From the NCBI GenBank assembly GCA_903944555.1, contig CAJASG010000088.1:1-6106 (forward strand): 6,106 nucleotides of DNA, given 5' to 3'. Source of the stretch: an uncultured beta proteobacterium. GTDB taxonomy: Bacteria > Pseudomonadota > Gammaproteobacteria > Burkholderiales > Burkholderiaceae_C. The stretch's first letter is position 1; every line of letters begins with the position of its first letter. The position numbers and the translations under genes were made by a program. Below the pieces are notes generated by a model that was not told the origin of the DNA, searched no databases, and saw nothing but the letters and a program-made list of their open reading frames with translations. This document shows, piece by piece, positions 5,881 through 6,106 of the stretch.

Positions 5881-6038
5881 ATGGCCATCAACCCAAGAAC
5901 CGTTTTAGCGCTATCTGCGCCCAGGCCAAAACTGAGCCTGTGTTTGTTGAGAAAGACGGACGCATTGATACCGTCATCGTGTCGGCAAAGCAGTTTTCCC
6001 AATTCGAGCAGTCGCACAGTGCCTGGATTGCCCGCTAG
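5881..6038 (+). pseudogene. Phd/YefM-type antitoxin remnant, frameshifted and shortened
   Basis: The frame ending at TAG 6036-6038 reads PKNRFSAICAQAK, then TEPVFVEKDGRIDTVIVSA, then KQFSQFEQSHSAWIAR. The first two parts match the conserved core of Phd/YefM antitoxins: the (E)AKNRF helix, the xxEPVxVxKxGR turn and the VIVSAxxF strand. The frame has a stop at 5871 and no ATG before the core. ATG 5881 (MAIN) is in another frame, so a frameshift near 5890-5895 and loss of a few N-terminal residues are likely. The C-terminus is shorter than usual: SAWIAR resembles the region before the toxin-binding tail, which suggests an internal deletion as well. Full proteins are about 80-95 residues; 48 are left in frame. 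I see no intact toxin partner in the window. Confidence 0.65.
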
Positions 6039-6040
6039 CG

Positions 6041-6106
6041 GTCACCACACTCGCCGCCAACGTGCTGCCGCTTCGGCTGTTCCCGGTTATCACCGTGAAC
6101 GACCAG
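6041..6106 (+). other. Open frame running off the right edge, unidentified
   Basis: After the Phd relic, the frame beginning at 6041 reads VTTLAANVLPLRLFPVITVN and stays open to the edge. A GTG at 6062 is the only common start codon within this stretch, with no ribosome binding site. It could be the start of a downstream gene, a scrap of the relic's former toxin partner, or noncoding. I cannot name a product. A second frame, open from ATG 5881 to the edge, gives a Ser/Arg/Pro-rich sequence typical of a shadow frame. Confidence 0.2.

Noticed and set aside
5100..6106. CRISPR array or tandem repeats in the accessory patch
   Set aside because: Only two diverged copies of one short unit are present, about 550 bases apart, with no regular spacing.

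Overview
The window reads as chromosomal DNA of a betaproteobacterium, most likely Burkholderiales and probably Comamonadaceae (Rhodoferax or Polaromonas-like). This rests on gene order, on the character of the PheS, PheT and MerR proteins as I remember the families, and on a dispersed intergenic repeat that I associate with Comamonadaceae. No database was searched.

Positions 1-4931 are a compact housekeeping block, all on the + strand: rplT (ribosomal protein L20), pheS and pheT (the two subunits of phenylalanyl-tRNA synthetase), ihfA (integration host factor alpha) and a small MerR-family regulator. The order rplT-pheS-pheT-ihfA matches the well-known E. coli arrangement. A strong intrinsic terminator lies between rplT and pheS. 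Unlike E. coli, there is no Phe-rich leader peptide (pheM) there. The other gaps in the block are short (25, 32 and 102 bases).

A tRNA-Pro gene with anticodon GGG follows at 4973-5049, with its own -10 box and a near-perfect intrinsic terminator.

Downstream of the tRNA (about 5100-6106) the character changes. I see no intact gene there, only relics and repeats. In order these are two inverted-repeat structures, one copy of a dispersed repeat, an N-terminally truncated BrnT-type toxin, a BrnA-type antitoxin interrupted by an in-frame TGA, a second copy of the dispersed repeat, and a frameshifted and shortened Phd/YefM-type antitoxin. The last 66 bases lie in an open frame that leaves the window and that I could not identify.

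The left two thirds are ordinary translation and nucleoid genes. The right end looks like a decayed accessory patch next to a tRNA, holding parts of at least two former toxin-antitoxin modules. I found no convincing new system. The points worth a second look are the toxin-antitoxin graveyard, the repeats that bracket it, and the leaderless terminator ahead of pheS.
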